From NCBI GenBank assembly GCA_050331455.1, contig JBHJGV010000095.1, forward strand, positions 1 to 15,932: a stretch of DNA of 15,932 nucleotides, read 5' to 3'. The notes below the pieces were generated by a model. The model was not told where the DNA came from, ran no database searches, and was given only the letters and a program-made list of their open reading frames with translations. The position numbers and the translations under genes are program-made. Of this stretch, positions 15,131 to 15,932 are shown one piece after another. Source of the stretch: CAYUYV01 sp050331455. GTDB lineage: Bacteria > Pseudomonadota > Alphaproteobacteria > JAJFIK01. The stretch's first letter is position 1. Each line of letters starts with the position of its first letter.

Positions 15131-15932
15131 ATGGGGCCGCAGATTGAGCGCCGTCTCACCAGAGCCTTATCCCAATGCCTTCTGGTGTCAGGATCGCGCC
15201 TTCCCCTGCGAGTCCGGGCCGGCCTGTGCGCAAGCCTCATTCTGTGCGCGGCCCAAACTGTGTGCGAGGCCGCCGTGCCGGCCGAGGTGGCTGATCGTAT
15301 CGGTCAGGACCTGACGCCCATGGGCAGTGAGATGGCCGGCAACCCAAATGGCACCATTCCGCCTTGGACCGGTGGCCTCACTGGCATTCCCGATCATGTG
15401 AGTTTCGATCCGCAGACGCAGCTCCACCCCAATCCGTTTCCGGAGGACCGGGCGCTTTTCACCATCACGGCCACGAATATGGCGTTGCATGCTGACAAAC
15501 TGACCGATGGCTACAAGGCGCTATTAAAGGCTCATCCGGGTTACAGGATGCCGGTCTATCCGTCACGCCGAAGCTGCGCCTATCCGCAAGCGGTCTATGA
15601 GGCCAATAGGCGCAATGCCGGAATGACGGCGCTCACATCGAGCGGTACGGGCGTGACGGGTGGCACATTGGGGCTGCCCTTTGCCATTCCGGGTCAGGGG
15701 CTTGAACTGGTCTGGAACCACACCCTGCGCTATCGGGGTTTCAAACTGACCCGCCAAGTCGCCGCCGCGCCCGTGGCCCGTGACGGTGCGTACACGCTCC
15801 AGATTGTCCAGGACCAGGCCATCATACGCTGGTCCAACCCGGCTATGTCCCATACGGACGCATTGGGCTCCATCTCGCTGACCTACAACTCGAACACGAT
15901 CGCGCCTGCCCGCGCCGCCGGCACAATCCTTC
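15131..15932 (+). CDS. DUF1329 exported protein, C-terminus cut by window edge
   Basis: 267 residues are visible with no stop; DUF1329 proteins are usually about 450 aa. The N-terminus is long and basic before a hydrophobic core (GLCASLILCAAQTVCEA, cleavage near residue 48). The mature part opens with RIGQDLTPMGSEMAGNPNGTIPPWTGG, then LFTITATNMALHADKLTDGYKALL, YRMPVYPSRRSCAYPQAVYE and GLELVWNHTLRYRG, all hallmarks of DUF1329. The family is often encoded beside DUF1302 and is implicated in outer-membrane or lipid-related processes; its function is not settled. AAGGAG lies 7 nt before ATG 15131. The start codon sits in the palindrome CCCCATGGGG, and a GGGA/TCCC pair flanks the ribosome site, so translation might be damped by structure. 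Confidence 0.9.
   Translation, partial: MGPQIERRLTRALSQCLLVSGSRLPLRVRAGLCASLILCAAQTVCEAAVPAEVADRIGQDLTPMGSEMAGNPNGTIPPWTGGLTGIPDHVSFDPQTQLHPNPFPEDRALFTITATNMALHADKLTDGYKALLKAHPGYRMPVYPSRRSCAYPQAVYEANRRNAGMTALTSSGTGVTGGTLGLPFAIPGQGLELVWNHTLRYRGFKLTRQVAAAPVARDGAYTLQIVQDQAIIRWSNPAMSHTDALGSISLTYNSNTIAPARAAGTIL

Overview
The window is high-GC DNA (lines counted by hand in coding parts reach about 70% GC) and looks like a chromosomal segment of an alphaproteobacterium, probably Rhodospirillales-like. The main reason is the stretch gpsA-tsaD / hemD / mitofilin (Mic60-like) / hemY, an arrangement characteristic of that class. The HemY here also carries the C-terminal CxxC...CxxC zinc ribbon that I associate with alphaproteobacterial HemY. 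No complete mobile element, CRISPR array or rRNA is visible.

Layout. (1) 1-2008, minus strand: tsaD (tRNA t6A synthesis) and gpsA (glycerol-3-phosphate dehydrogenase, cut by the window edge), coupled by a GTGA overlap. (2) 2048-6406, plus strand: hemD, a Mic60/mitofilin-like membrane protein and hemY, a heme and membrane-architecture cluster. hemC, often found between tsaD and hemD in this class, is absent. (3) 6423-6550: a tRNA-Thr(CGT) gene with a convincing sigma-70-type promoter. (4) 6633-8234, plus strand: a tightly overlapping set of an unknown membrane-anchored protein, an ArsC arsenate reductase and a CPBP intramembrane protease. (5) 8242-10108, minus strand: an MscS-type channel followed by a glutathione S-transferase, convergent with the previous set across a hairpin. 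(6) 10235-13283, minus strand: an OmpR-type response regulator, its histidine kinase (ATGA overlap) and a secreted trypsin-like protease. (7) 13527-14054, plus strand, divergent: an exported protein with four EF-hand loops. (8) 14055-15130: about 1.1 kb with no recognisable gene. It holds two hairpins after the EF-hand gene, a low-GC stretch (about 44% by hand count over 14401-14700) with several inverted repeats including a DnaA-box-like pair, and a 250-nt block packed with hairpins. (9) 15131 to the edge: an exported DUF1329 protein, truncated by the window.

How the parts may work together. The regulator/kinase/protease operon lies back to back with the EF-hand gene, so a cation- or envelope-responsive circuit is a reasonable hypothesis. 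Mic60 and HemY sit together as membrane proteins linked to tetrapyrrole synthesis. The most unexplained piece of DNA is the structured non-coding region between the EF-hand gene and the DUF1329 gene. I could run no database search; calls rest on recognised motifs, gene order and hand inspection.
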